Origin: Zingiber officinale
Lineage: Eukaryota > Streptophyta > Magnoliopsida > Zingiberales > Zingiberaceae
DNA length: 64,000 bases
NCBI RefSeq assembly: GCF_018446385.1
Contig: NC_056000.1
Span: forward strand, 75,402,688-75,466,687
Reading direction: 5' to 3'
Made by a program: the position numbers and the translations under genes
Notes under the pieces: model-generated
The model's input: only the letters and a program-made list of their open reading frames with translations
What the model was told of the DNA's origin: nothing
Database searches by the model: none
Part shown: positions 1-12,551 of the stretch, in pieces
Layout: each line of letters opens with the position of its first letter
Position numbering within the stretch: position 1 is the first letter of the stretch

Positions 1-1732
1 CCTACAGGTGGACTTAGTCCAACATGACGATGAAGTTGAGTGGTACTACTCTTGGAGCTAGATATTAATTAAATGAGTTGTCAGTAACTCACTTAATTAG
101 TAGGCATTCGTAATCTTAAACACAGGGAGACTAACACACTCATGATAAGAAGGAGCTCATAATGTAATTTGGGATTGGTGCGGTAGTGCGATAATAACTC
201 TATAGTGGAATGAGTTATTATCGATGAACTTGAGTTGTGTGTTCGGGGCGAGCACGGGATACTCAAGCTCATTGGAAGGCCAAAATCAATTTCTCCTCTA
301 GGTCCCTGTTGTAGCCTCAATAAAGCCTCAAGTCCATCTAAAGAAAAGCCTATCTTGGTGTCCAAGAAGGGGCCGGTTCATTGCTTGGTGACCAAGCAAT
401 GGCCGACCACATATTCTCTAGAAGTGGCCGGCCCCAAGGGGGCCGACCGCAATATTTAAATTAGGAAGGTTGTTTTTGAATTTTTACAATTTGTAAAAAG
501 AGAGATTTTAAAAATTTATAAAATTTTCCTAATTTAAATTAGGTCACAAGGTTTTAAAAGAGAGTTGTAAAATTTATAAAACTTTCTTTTAAAAAGAAAT
601 ATTATTAGAGATGTTTTAAATTTTAAAACTTGGTTTTAAATTTTAAAACTTTCCTTTTAATATCCACATTGAAAAAAATGAGAGTTTGTAAAATTTTATT
701 AGAAGTTTTCTTCTTTTAAATTTTATAAAAAAAAGTTCTTTCTTTCCCTTTTAATAGGTGGCCGACCACTTTGCTTGGTGCCCAAGCAAGGGGCCGGTCA
801 AATAATTAAACATCAACAAATAGTTGTTTAATTAATAAATCAATCTAGGATTGATTAATTAAAAGGAAAGAAAAAGAAAAAATTGAATGAGTCTAATTTT
901 TTATAAAACTCTTTCCATAATTTCCCGTTGGGAAACTAATATAAAAAGGGGGGGGGAGGGGAGGCCTTAAAAAAACATAACAATTGATATTGTGTTGTTG
1001 GAAATCATCAAGTGGCCGGCCCCTCTCCCTCTCTTCCCTTTGCTCTCTTTTGCTCCTTTGTGGTGGTGGCGGTCGAATTCTAGAGAAGGAGGAGAAGCTT
1101 TCCGGGTGGTGTTCGTCTTGGAGGATCGTCGCCCACACGACGTCTAAGAGGAGGCGAGGGATACGGCAGAAGATCTTGAGGTTTTTAGCATACAAGGAAG
1201 AGGTATAACTAGTATTTAATTTCCGCATCATACTAGTTAATTTTTCTTTGTATAAATACCAAATACAAGAGACATTCGATTCTTGTTTTTCGAATTTAAT
1301 TTCGACGTTGTGTTCTTTTTCTTTTTTTCCTTGTGATTTGATTGTTCCTTTTGATTAACCTAGAGTTATATAAGGAAATCAAATATTAACTTTCCTTAAA
1401 AGGCTTTGTCAAGTCGGTGGTGGTTGCTCCCATATCCAAGAAGGCCAAGTGCCTCGCCATGCAGTACTGGAAGCCAATTTTGGAAACTAATATTTAATTG
1501 AATTTATAACCTAGGTGATTTGGATCAAACGTGTTAAGTTCCGCAGGAGATCCAAATCTAAACCTAAAAGAACATATAAGTTAAACTTGGAATCAAACGT
1601 GTTAAGTTCTGCAGGAGATACAAGTTTAACTTAAAAGAACACATGGTAGCTAGGAAAGGTTCAGATCATGTACAAAATTTTTGTACAGTGGAGCCATTGG
1701 GTTTTCCGAGTAGCAACCAACAATAATCTCTT
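1..1732 (+). mobile_element. Ty1/Copia LTR, 3' part (solo LTR or 3' LTR; left end outside window)
   Basis: The sequence matches the later part of the Copia LTRs at 23053-25440 and 47621-50293, including the stretch with 'gtcagtaactcacttaatta' and the end 'gagtagcaaccaaca'. It begins about 585 bases into the LTR. What follows 1732 is not a primer-binding site, so this is either a solo LTR or the 3' LTR of an element lying to the left. It is a diverged subfamily relative to both complete elements here. Open frames inside it (for example around 893-1231) lie in LTR sequence and are not genes. Treated as a fossil. Confidence 0.85.
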
Positions 1733-1751
1733 TGTAAATGCACGAAGGACC

Positions 1752-3716
1752 CCACCCATGACTCGGCACTAGGTTACAAGAGTTGGGAATTGAACCTTCG
1801 ACTGAATGGTCGAAGTGCATGGGAAAATCCGCTTATAACTTGGCGCTAAGGCTCGAGAGTATGAAATTGAACCTTCGACCGGATGGTCAAAGGGCACGTC
1901 GAAACCCACTTATAACTCGGCGCTTAGGCACGAGAGTCTAAAATTAAAGCTCCGACCGGATGGTCAAAGGGCACGATGAAACCCGATTATAACTCGACGC
2001 TAAGGCACGAGAGTCTGGAATTGGACCTCTGATTAGATGGTTGAAGGGCACGAGGAAATTCTCTTATTACTCGACGCTAAGGCTTGAGAGTCTAAAATTG
2101 AACCTATGATAAGATGGTCGAAGAATACGGGGAAACCTACTTATAACTTTGTGCGGAGGCACAAGAGTCTAGAATTGAACCTCCGATTGGATGGTCAAAA
2201 TGCACGGAGAAACTCGCTCATAACTTGGCGCTAAGGCTCGAGAGTTTGGGATTGAATCTCTGATCGGATAGTTGAAGGGCATGGGGAAACCTATTTATAA
2301 GTCAATGCTAAGGCACGAGAGTCTAGAATTGAACTTTTGATCGGATGGTCGAAGGGCATAGGGAAACTTACTTATAACTCGGCGAGAAGGCACGAGAGTC
2401 TGGAATTGAACTTTCGATCGGATGGTCGAAGGGCACGGGGAAACCCGCTTATAACTTGACGCCTAGGCCCAGAAGTTTCGAATTAAACCTCTGACCCGAT
2501 GGTCGAAGGGCATGACGAAATTTGCTTATAACTTGGTGTTAAGGCATGAAAGTCTGAAATTGAATCTCCAACCGAATGGTCAAAGGGCACAAGAAAATCC
2601 GCTTATAACTCGGCGCTAAGGCTCAAGAGTCTAGAATTGAACCTCCGACCGAATGATCGAAGGGTATGAGGAAACTCACTTATAACTCAGAGCTAAGGCA
2701 CGAGAGTCTGGAATTGAACCTCCGATCGAATAGTTGAAGGGCACAAGAAAACCCTCTCATAACTCGGTACTGAGACTCAAGAGTCTGTAATTGAACTTCC
2801 AACCAGATGGTTGAAGGGCACGGGGAAACCCACTTATAACTTAATGCTAAGGCTCGAGAGTTTGGAATTGAACCTTCGACCGGATGGTCGAAGGGCATGG
2901 GGAAACTCACTTATAACTCTACGCATAGGACCAAGGGTCTATAATTAAACCTCCGATCAGATGGTCGAAAGGTATAGGGAAACTCGCTTATAACTCGACG
3001 CTAAGGCACGAGAGTCTGGAATTGAATCTTCAATCGGATGGTTGAAGGGTATGGGAAAACCCACTTATAACTCGGTGCTAAAGTTTGAGAGTCTGGAATT
3101 GGATCTTCGATCGGATAGTCGAAGGGCATGGGAAAATCTGCTTATAACTCGGCGCTAAGGTTTGAGAGTTTGGATTAAACCTCCAACTGGATAGTCGAAG
3201 GGCATGAGGAAACCCGTTTATAACTTGGCGCTAAAGCTCAAGAGTCTGGAATTGAACCTTCGACCGAATGGTCGAAGGGTATAGGGAAACCCTCTTATAC
3301 CTTGGCACCCAGGTTCAAGAGTCTGGAATTAAACCTCTGACCGAATAGTCGAAGGGTACATAGAAACCCGCTCATAACTCGGCGCTAAGGTTTGGGAGTC
3401 TGGAATTAAATCTCCAACCGGATGGTCAAAGGGCACGAGGAAACCTGCTTATAACTTGGTGCTCAGGTCCAAAAGTCTGGAATTAAACCTCTAATCGGAT
3501 GGTCAAAGGACATGGGAAAATCTGTTTATAACTTGGCACCTAGGCCCAAGAGTTTAGAATTAAACCTCCGACCGGATGGTTGAAGAGCACGGAAAAACTT
3601 GCTTATAACTTGGTGCTCAGGCCCAAGAGTCTGGAATTAACCCTTCGATCAGATGGTCGAAGGGTATGGGAAAATCTACTTATAATTCAATTCTAAGACT
3701 CAAGAGCCTAGAATTT
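1752..3716. repeat. Tandem array of ~77-bp units (about 25 copies)
   Basis: Units recur every ~77 bases with the core 'cttataactcggcgctaagg' followed by 'gagagtctggaattgaacct' and a 'gatggtcgaagggcac' segment. Copies differ from each other at many places, so the array is not newly expanded. It shares the cttataact...gagagtctgg core with the array at 33602-34870, which points to one family of subrepeats. No coding frame is conserved across units. Confidence 0.92.
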
Positions 3717-4048
3717 TTGTTTTCTGAGCCGAGTTTGTCTACATTTTCATTAAGCGTGAATACTCAATGAGGATATATAAATGTGTTACAGACATCATCT
3801 CTGTGCCAAAAATCCTTGAAGCAACAGATGGAGTCGGCCAAAAATCAATTGAACCATCTTTGCGCCGAGCTTGAGAGAGTAGTCAAGAGCACTCGACATT
3901 TAACACCATTCGTATATTCATAGAGGATGACTGTATTTTCAAACTTGAGCAAGTGGTCATCCGAGTCGGTTGCACCTCCATACTCTCCAATTGTATGTAA
4001 ATACCTCGTGTAAGTTTTGATGCGATCAAACCAAGTTAAGTTAGGTCC
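3717..4048. other. Non-coding stretch after the 77-bp array
   Basis: There is no gene. The sequence is unique-looking and probably belongs to the same decayed retroelement block as the array. I see no clear termini or conserved protein. Confidence 0.4.
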
Positions 4049-4850
4049 TGTTATGTTTTGATGCCCCGTGTCTAAGTGTGCAGAAACTTAGGGGCACAGG
4101 AGGCTGAGCAAAAGACATAGCTAGCGAGAAGGATGATATGGGAGAGAGTCGACGGGCTCGGTGCGTCCGAGGGACGAGGTGCTGCGGAAGAGTACATTGG
4201 CGGACGAGAAGAAGGCGCGTGACATTTCCAAGGGACGAGACGTCGGAGCGGAAGATTGCTCGAGAAGATCGGAAGATGAGTTCGGGTGAGCCCTATTCTA
4301 GATGGCCGAAATCACCCAAACAAGCGGAGCTAGAGCAGAAGATTCGGACCTAAGCAAGCAGAACTGAAGCGAAAGGCTCGGACCATAAAGTCAACAGAAA
4401 GTTGACTTTTAGTTCCGACCCCCGGACCTAGTTCGGGTGCCCGGAGTTGAATTCTCAGCCAAATGCGACGTGGCGCATTCCGTTGTGATAGGGATAAAAT
4501 TTTATCCCCTCCAAGTGTCCCGACCAGGGTTATAAATACAGTCCTAATCCCAGTAGCTTAGAAGAACACTTGTATATGAGTTTTCTTAAGTGTTCTACTA
4601 CTTTGTGTGCTTCTAACACTTGTAAGAGGTTTCTCCACCTACGATGAAAGGAGAATTTGAGTAGTACTTCAAATTCTTGGATTAACAATCTTCTCAGTTG
4701 TAACCAAATAAAAAATTGGTAGCGTCTTTCTTTTTTAGTTTATCAATTTTTTTTATACAAGTGTCTTATTATTTCAAAAGATCGAGAAAGCTTCTATTTT
4801 CATTTTGAAGGAAAATTCACCCTCTCTTATCGGTCGCACGGGTCCTAACA
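4049..4850 (+). mobile_element. Candidate solo LTR (TGTT...AACA), ~0.8 kb
   Basis: It begins TGTTATG and ends 'cacgggtcctaaca', the kind of 3' end that plant Copia LTRs show just before a Met primer site. It has a TATA-like 'ttataaataca' near 4530 and the 'acttgtaagaggtttctcc' segment common in long monocot LTRs. The end resembles the reversed end of the solo LTR at 20359-22375. No matching target-site duplication is visible, so the exact boundaries are uncertain. Fossil. Confidence 0.5.
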
Positions 4851-6540
4851 TTCTAAGGGGCAGAAATGGGGTGGTAGCTTATCTTTCAATATTTCTAGAG
4901 AGAACGACATACTCTGCCGTTCGGGAGAGCCATTGGGGACAAGAATCTTTCCTTTCCAAGGATCCCGAGTGAGGGCATCCCTTAAAGATGATCCCTAGGC
5001 CCTCTCAACTCAGCTCATATCATCGAGGGATGTGCAGAACAAGACCTTGTGGTATGCGATTTGAGATGGAGGCACAGGAGAAAAATCGCTCAATTGTACG
5101 AATATTAGATTAAAATCGTCTGAAAGAGGGACCAGAGGGAAACTCCATCGGTCCTTCTGTCCTAGTCCTCCGCTCAGTGTCCAGTCCTGTCACTAAGAAT
5201 TCTGGGTCGTTCGACAAAGGGTGTCCAATAGCTTGTTGTTGCTACGTTATCTTCTGTGTTTTGGCGACCATGAGCAAATCTAGGTCCTCTTGCGATAAGA
5301 TAATTGCTGTGAACCGTCCAGCTCCTTCCATCTTCGCATTTCAAAAACAGGCAAAGTTTCCCATATACGACATCAAATTTGATCATGTCTGAAAGCAGGG
5401 AAGATAGCACACTAGCTAGGTGGTGTTGAGGTTGACCGTGAGAAGACTCTGAGCAAAAAGGACCTAGTGTCGCGATCGAGCCTGTGTGTCAAAAAGAAGA
5501 ACTAGAAGAGGAAAATATCAGTGACAGAGCAAGGGTCTCCGATGCTCAAGTCAGACAAAGGGCGAAGGAAGAAATGGAGAATAGAAATGACGAATAGTGA
5601 ACTCTGATAGCAAAGCTTACCTGCGCCTGTAGGTGGAGACCCTTTATATACTGCTATTTTTCTCTCAACATGAATATCGATGTATTTTTGAAAAAATATC
5701 AATCAATTTGACACATCGTAGTTTTTCCTAAAGTAGACCTCACCATTTTTATGTTTTGTAGGGTAGAAGCTTTCGCCGTACAAATTGTCTACGATATACT
5801 TCATTGATTATCTGACAATAGTTACACAAAATGTCAAAAAGGAATATTAGGTCGTTGGGTTGATGGTCCATTAATATGCCTTGATGGTAGGCAGGCCGAG
5901 TCCCCTCAACGTCCGGTTGGACCTCATTCTCGGACGAGATTGGGTCGGCTAAGGACTTGTACCATCTTTGGAACTCATCCTCTTTGAGGACTTGACATCT
6001 GCTTGGACAAGGAGTCTGGGTCATCTAAGCAATGTCGGCCAACTGGAGAACTCGACATCTTTGAGAACATGACATCCACTTAGACAAGGAGTCCTGGTCG
6101 GCTAAGGAATGTTGACGATCTGGAGGACTCGACCTCTTTGAGGACTCGACATCCATATGGATAAGGAGTTCAGGTCAGCTAAAAAATCTTTACCATCTTA
6201 AGGGCTCGACCTCTTTGAGGACTTGCCATCCATTTGGACAAGGAATCCAACCGAGCCATACATTTAGTATATTCAATCAGACCGAGAGGACTCGATTTTG
6301 TATTGAACTAAGATGACTTGTGATTCCATCGAGCCGAGAGGACTCGAGGTTTGATCGAATGGACTATTCGATCGAGCTACGTGACCGTACTAACTCCGAG
6401 TGTTGACTCATTCTTGATTTTGACCAATATACCAGCTAACTTTCTTGACTTCGACCTGGATCCTACCTTATTCTTCGACCTGGATCCTACCTTATAGGTG
6501 ACTAACTTTTAGTTTTCCAAAGACGAAGCACCTATGGAAA
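4851..6540 (-). mobile_element. Decayed LTR-retroelement remnant (minus orientation)
   Basis: The stretch near 5325-5400 ('aacaggcaaagtttcccata' and following) matches 35980-36040 in another LTR-like block. A minus-strand TATA-like signal (revcomp of 'ccctttatatactgc') lies near 5640-5655. About four ~76-bp tandem units ('aggactcgac...ctttgaggac') lie at 5930-6260, and a 21-bp direct duplication ('ttcgacctggatcctacc') lies near 6450-6495. The style suggests Ty3/gypsy, which I cannot confirm without protein domains. No intact gene. Fossil. Confidence 0.5.
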
Positions 6541-7920
6541 AAAAAAAAAAAAACCTCTAGAACTTAGCCTTATTCGCATGGGATAAGGATCTATACGATG
6601 AAGAGATTCCTCCGCAACCCAACCATTTAACCACATTAGTAAGTACGTATGGACGACACTGCCATACAAGTGAAGACCGGGTTGAAATCTCTAGCCACCG
6701 TATAGCTAGAGGGAGCTTTGAACGAAAGTAAGGGCGAGGTAAACTATCAAAAATCATTTTATCAAATTTAAAAGGATCGGAATTGAAATCTTAATAGATA
6801 TAAGTATTAAATAATAATAATAATAATAATAAGTAAATTTATATAGAGAAGAAGTAAAAGTTGTATTTTGACAGCATATTTTAAGCAGTGGGTAGGTGAT
6901 TGCAATTAGCGAGGTGCGCAAAAAGAGGAAAGAGAGCGCCGCAGCAAGCAGCAGAAGCAGAAGGAGGGAGATGACTTTTAGGGCATCATGTGAAGAAGGG
7001 GATCTCACTACTTCACTCTCAAGTCACATCCCTTTTTTTCGAAACTCACTGCTGCCTCCCTGCACCATTATTGTACACACTTTCTGACTTTTCGATATTC
7101 CATTAATTATATTCACTGGAAGAAAATTAAATGTGCATATATATATATATAATAATAATATAAATTAGTGAACTTAAGAAGAAAAATGACTCACCAAATC
7201 CATCTCTCATATTCACAATCACTCAAACTTGTTATCACAATACTCACAATTACAATAATTACTCATACAAGAGTACTCCATCTGATTTCAAGATTGATGA
7301 AGTATATATGAATGAATATATAATCAAAAACAAGGAAACCCTGCTGGTACAGATGTCGAGGAAAGACAGAATCACACGCATGGAATATGGAAGTAAGTAA
7401 GGAAGCTAATTAATTAAACCCATTGGATAATCGAAATACCCGGCAACTATAACTACAGTGGTAGCAGCCCCTCCTAGTCAATGCCCCAATCATAATGATA
7501 CGTTCCCGAGAGACATCGGCCATTGTAGCAGTCACAGCTCCATTCGATCACTGTTCCTCATTGAACCTTCTCACTAGCTTCTACGCACATATTTACGTAT
7601 CCACAGTCCCCTACTTTCTTCTCCATCTTCTTTCTCTCTTTCCCATTTCATTCCTTCATTCTCCTCGATATCAAACAAAATACGCAAATGTAATTCTCTC
7701 TCTTTCTCTTCTCTGTGTTTGCTTCCATCAGCTGTAATGATTGTGTTTGCCGTAGCCTTGTACTCTCTCCCTGCCCACCCTCTCCTGCCTGTCGCCTTCA
7801 GTCCCTCTCTAAAAGATATCCTCCTGACACTCCCTATCTCTCTCCGCCTACAAATACCCTCGCTTCCCTTCACCACCACCATTGTCGATCGACATCCCTC
7901 GCCTCTCCTCTACTCCCTCC
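6541..7920. promoter_or_regulatory. Intergenic and upstream region of the WUSCHEL gene
   Basis: There is no gene. It contains an A-run at 6541, an (AAT)n run near 6811-6830, an (AT)n run near 7137-7150, and a pyrimidine-rich leader at 7620-7920 with repeated ctctct motifs typical of plant 5' untranslated regions. The start of transcription cannot be fixed from sequence alone. An apparent leucine (TTG) start at 7882 is not used, because the ATG at 7921 has the better context. Confidence 0.45.
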
Positions 7921-8956
7921 ATGGATTCCAATTCTCACCACCACCACCACCACAGCAACAACAACAACAGCATGCAGCAGCATGGTCAGCAACAGGAGGA
8001 GGGAAGTGGCGGGAATGGCAAGGCTGGTGGCGGGTTCCTCTGCAGGCAGTCGAGCACGCGCTGGATCCCTACCAGCGACCAGATCCGCATCCTTCGGGAT
8101 CTCTACTACAACAGCGGCCTCCGCTCGCCCAACGCCGACCAGATCCAGCGCATCTCCGCTCGCCTCCGGCAGTACGGGAAGATCGAGGGCAAGAACGTCT
8201 TCTACTGGTTCCAGAACCATAAGGCGCGCGAGCGACAGAAGAAGAGGCTCACCATGGACTTAGCCGCCACCGCCGCCGCCGCCTCCTCTAACGACGCCTG
8301 CACCAAGACTAGTATGGCGTTTTTTTCAATCGTTTCGTTTTGCTGATCGTTGTTAATTGCTGTTGGATGGTGCAGGCTTTCCTACTAACAGGATGTGCTG
8401 CATCGCCGGGCAGAGTGCGGACGACGGCGGTTTCGATGCTGCCCTGTTCGCCGAGCCCAACTTCAAAGTAATCCATGCGCGCAGCAGAATTCTGATTCCA
8501 TTGCAATGATCATGTTTTGACGTCTTGCAGTGCTTCTATGAACAGGATCACTGCGTGCCGGGAAGAGTACCGGCGGGGAGCGCAAGTCCGCCCCCGCCTC
8601 CGACGACGACGACGTGGATGCATCACTGGCACGCTAACGCTGAGATGTCGGCGCGCGACATCGAGACCCTGCAGCTGTTCCCCATCAGCACGCTGAAAGA
8701 GGTGGAGGAGGAGGAGGAGGAGCAAGAGCAGGAAGCAGGGCAGGGAGTCGAGAACTACTACTACTACGCGTCGAACGGAAAGATCAACGGCGGCCAATGC
8801 CTCATTCCCGGCATGCACTGCTACAGTAGTAACCCTTCCGGCGGCCACCAGCCACAGGAGCCGCCGCATCTCTACGACCTCAACGGCGCGGCGGTGGATT
8901 CGTTGGAGCTGACGCTCAACTCCTACGGCGCCGAGAATCCTGCTGCAGACAACTGA
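7921..8956 (+). CDS. WUS: WUSCHEL-type homeodomain transcription factor (WOX family)
   Basis: Three exons with GT-AG introns, 7921-8311, 8376-8467 and 8531-8956, give a 302-residue protein. I chose ATG 7921 because it sits in a good context (tccATGG) and begins the [11 protein letters not shown] leader. The homeodomain lies at about residues 45-110. It has the extra residue and LYYN...RSP signature of the WUS clade and the invariant helix 3 [22 protein letters not shown] box TLQLFP is at about 207-212, a Glu-rich acidic stretch at 217-229, and an EAR-like repressor motif LELTL at 286-290. Family knowledge: WUS is a nuclear regulator that maintains stem cells in shoot and floral meristems and recruits TOPLESS through its C-terminal motifs. 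Poly-His, poly-Asn, poly-Gln and Tyr runs are unusual but typical of the family. The acidic run follows the WUS box, whereas in Arabidopsis WUS it precedes it. Another WOX member is possible, but the homeodomain argues for WUS. Confidence 0.88.
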
Positions 8957-9739
8957 TGATCGATTCCATTCCACGCTAGCTACAATTAACCAATATAATC
9001 ACCTCGTGCATGGATTTAGATGATTAACCGGCTGTAAATCGTCGCAGTGGACTCGATTAATACCATTACGACTGCGGCTTTAATTATTCTGTTGATCTGA
9101 ACAGTTTGGGCTGCTGCTCCTCCTTTTTTTTTTCTGGCTGATGCGTGTACGAAGGATGTGGGCGTTTCTTGTTTGTGAGCCCGCCGAGTACGCCACGCGC
9201 GCACAGTGGCGCGAGGGCGGACGTACTTGTCGGAGGGATCTTCCTCGAGATTGGAGAAGATTCGCAGCGCGACGTCGCAGCGGATGGCCGGATAATTAAT
9301 TATGAAGCTCCTTCCTTGTTCAGGGGAGCTGCATGCGCAGCTAGCTAGCTACCGCGCGCAGTTGAAAGAGAAGTTTTTTTTATTTTTCCTTTTTCCGGAA
9401 ATTTGCGTTGCCGCCTCGCTGCTGCCTAGCTAAACCTAGCTAGCAAATCCACGCCGGAAACGGCAGCAGAAATCTTGGACTGTAACCGAGCTTTGACTCT
9501 CTCGAGCATGCTGTTTGAAACTCAGAGATGCAAATGTCTGCTGTTTCTTCCTGATCAAAGGGTTTAGACGACGTGTTTGTTTGGTTTGATCGGCGTAAAT
9601 AATTATCATTAGATATTATTAAATCGGTTGAATGAGAAAAATATAATTAAGATATAATTGAATCGGTTAAATTTATGCGGAAATTTCGAGGGGCCCGCCT
9701 CTTCAAATTCATCGATTCCATTGGTCTAACCGCGTCATC
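8957..9739. other. Intergenic stretch between WUS and BI-1
   Basis: It holds the likely WUS 3' untranslated region, then GC-rich sequence with gcgcgc motifs (9190-9360) and AT-rich sequence (9590-9670). I see no conserved reading frame or mobile element. Confidence 0.5.
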
Positions 9740-9936
9740 GATCGTAACAAAAGTCAACAGACGGAAACACGTGACGAAACTTCCTCCACCGCCATGCTCT
9801 CTTACGATCTGACGGTGTAGCTTCTCCGGGACCCGGTCAATTCGTGATCCAACGGCGTGAGTTGATTGATCGAGCGGTCGAACGAACCCCCGAGACGCTC
9901 CCAGAAGAAACCAACGTTTAATCATGGCGTATAAAG
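9740..9936 (+). promoter_or_regulatory. Probable BI-1 core promoter (TATA, G-box, W-box-like)
   Basis: A TATA element 'tataaag' lies at 9930-9936, about 95 bases before the BI-1 start codon. Upstream are a perfect G-box CACGTG at 9768-9773 and a reverse W-box core (aagtcaac) at 9751-9758. G-boxes bind bZIP/bHLH factors and W-boxes bind WRKY factors, which fits a stress-responsive gene. Function here is inferred, not shown. Confidence 0.5.
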
Positions 9937-10029
9937 GCCGAAGGGAGAACACGCCTTCTCTCCTCACCCGGAGACTTCGATCTGTTTGTTTTCCTTGTTC
10001 GCCGAGAGAGAGATAGAGGAGAGAGAGAG

Positions 10030-12551
10030 ATGGATGCGTTCTTCCAATCCCGATCTCAGTCCCATGGCGGATGGACTCGGAATTCCTTCAAAAATTTCGG
10101 TCAGATCCCTTCGAATGTTCAAAATCATATGATGCTGGTACGGATCGACGCCTTTTCCCCTCTTTGTCCCCCTTATTTGATAGTTGTCTTAAAGATCGGT
10201 TGTGTGTCTTTCGATATCAAATTAATTTGGTGATTTTCCCTTTTGTTCCCCCCTTTTCTTGTTTCCTAGGGTTTGCTCTAGTTCTTGTTGGAAATTATGA
10301 TCTGTTGTCTGACTTCTCGATTGGGGTTGTGATCCAGGTTTACTTGACGCTATGTTGCGCGCTCGCGGCATCAGCGGTTGGAGCTTATCTCCACATTTTG
10401 ATGAACGTTGGTGGATTTTTGACGATGTTGGGTTGCTTTGGTAGCATCATGGGTCTGCTTTCCATGCCTCCATATGAAGAGGTGAGCTCTTCTTCGTGAT
10501 CTTCTGAAGAGAAGATAAAAATGTTTTTTTTATCCCCTTTTGTTCATCTGTTCTTTCTTGCAACAGAAGAAGAGGTTTGGGCTTCTGATGGCCGCATCTG
10601 CTTTCGAGGGGGCTTCCATTGGCCCTTTGATTGAGCTTGCCATTGAGTTCGACTCCAGGTACTGTTTTTTATTTGTTAGTGTATGTAGCCTGATTATTAT
10701 TTTTTTTTTTCCTTTCAAGAAATCCTTTGCTTTGTATGCAGCAAGTTTACTTATATCTGATAAGTTGCTAGACCCGCTCAAGATATCTGATTAGTTGTAA
10801 ATTATGTGAGTTGTATAAGTTGCTACATGTTAAATAATGGGTAAAGACATTCAAATGGAGTGTCCTTGGTGATTGCATTTGTCTCTCATATAAGTTTTGA
10901 TGATGACCCAAGATATGCAACGACCTAGCTTTCTCCTACCAGAGAAGAAACAAAAACAATGTTAGCATGATTCTACGCAGTCAGTCACTCATATTAGCGC
11001 CTTTGAAATTTGTGTATTCATGTTTAAGTCAACATAAAACTTCTTGTGAAATAAGCATAATGTGAAATAGATATAATCAGTGGAATAACTGCTAAAGGTA
11101 CATTGATGGCATTTTCTCTAAATATGGATTCAACTCATGCAAGTACACTTGACAATGGCTCTTAGAGATGAAATTAGCTAGTAACATTGGTAGCCATGTC
11201 TTCAAATGAGAACATGAAAGCTCTGATGGCTCTTAGAGATCTAGCAGTCTAGCTTTTTCTTCTCCTTAGTGAATAAACAAAAATGTATCACCTTTATTCT
11301 AGAAGGAAGAACAATTGTGGAGGAGATAGGGATGGTGATGTTTAAAGCGGATTTGAATTTTGAAATATTAATGGATAAATTTACATGTTTCTTAGTTTGA
11401 TTACCTTTTCATGATGTTATTAGCGTAGCTGCATGTATTGTTCAATTTAGGCCTCAAACTATGACACTAGTATATTTTGAACAATTTCAAAAATAAATCT
11501 ATTTTACTGATGGAGCATTGAAGTGCAATGATGAGTTTGCATTTTAAAAACTTCTCCCGGACTCATTTTGTTTTATGCTCTGGACATTTAGTCATGATAC
11601 AGATCAGGTTTTGTTGTATAGACAACCTTGTATTGTACTGTGTATAGAGCTCCACTCATGGAAAGACTCTCTGCTCCGTGTTAAGCATAGAAAAGGGGTA
11701 TTAATTAGATGGCAAACTTAATGTGTCAATTATGGTGGGAGGTTCTTCTGGGTTCACATCAAGCATGTAATACTCATTTATATTCCTTTCCTTCCCCTTC
11801 CCCTTCCTAGTTATCTATACTTTTAACAATTTAGCGAGCAATCTGGCTGTCTAAAATCTTTCAATCCCTAAAGCAGCTATGGAGGTCAAAGTTGCATTAG
11901 TTGTGTTGCATTATTTTTTTGGCCCATTTCAGCGTTGGGTTATTACATACATTACTGATGGCTGATATTTGTTGCAGCATACTTGTCACAGCCTTTGTAG
12001 GGACCGCCATCGCATTTGCATGTTTCTCAGGAGCTGCCCTTCTCGCCAAGAGGAGAGAATATCTTTACTTGGGTGGATTGCTGTCTTCTGGCCTTTCCAT
12101 CCTCATATGGTTGCAGTTCGCTAGTTCCATCTTTGGTCAATCTTCTGCTGGGTTGAAGATCGAGGTAAGCTTTACTTTTCAGTTAAAAACAAGTGAATTG
12201 TGGAAGTCCTTCACCACGTGTTTGACCTATTTAATTTAAATTTCATCTTCTTTTCAGCTTTACCTTGGACTGTTAGTTTTCATCGGATACATGATATATG
12301 ACACCCAAGAGATTTTGGAGAGAGCCTATCATGGAGAGATGGACTACGTGAAACATGCGCTTACCCTCTTTACAGATTTTCTTGCTGTTTTTGTCCGTAT
12401 TCTCGTCATCATGGTAAGCTGAGCTTTGATAAGTTGCTTGAGTTTTGTGGAGATTTCTTTTTAATTTTTTATTTAAAAATATTTTTTCGTACAGATAAAA
12501 AATTCATCCGAGAAATCTGAGGACAAAAGGAGGAAGAAGAAATCTCGATAA
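10030..12551 (+). CDS. BI-1: Bax inhibitor-1 (TMBIM family ER membrane protein)
   Basis: Six exons, all with GT-AG borders: 10030-10137, 10338-10481, 10567-10658, 11978-12164, 12258-12413 and 12495-12551. The product is 247 residues, the same length as Arabidopsis BI-1. Hallmarks include VYLTLCCALAASAVGAYLH, PPYEEKKRFGLL, FEGASIGPLIELAIEFDSS, LAKRREYLYLGG and YDTQEILERAYHGEMDYVKH, ending in a basic tail (KRRKKKSR). About seven hydrophobic membrane segments are visible. Family knowledge: BI-1 sits in the endoplasmic reticulum membrane, modulates calcium and suppresses cell death under stress, and its charged C-terminus binds calmodulin. The third intron (10659-11977) is long at 1.3 kb. The reading frame is complete and splice phases are consistent throughout. 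Confidence 0.96.

Noticed and set aside
4138-4353. Small basic protein gene
   Set aside because: It lies inside a candidate LTR, in a segment common to long monocot LTRs, with no conserved domain.
4044-4855. Target-site duplication for the LTR at 4049-4850
   Set aside because: The flanks ggtcc and ttcta do not match, so insertion as a simple solo LTR is unproven.
7882-7920. N-terminal extension of WUS from position 7882
   Set aside because: That codon is TTG, not ATG. The ATG at 7921 has a good context and fits the family.
7495-8263. Other open frames over the WUS exon and its leader on both strands
   Set aside because: They are off-frame shadows of GC-rich coding sequence and a pyrimidine-rich leader; no conserved domain.
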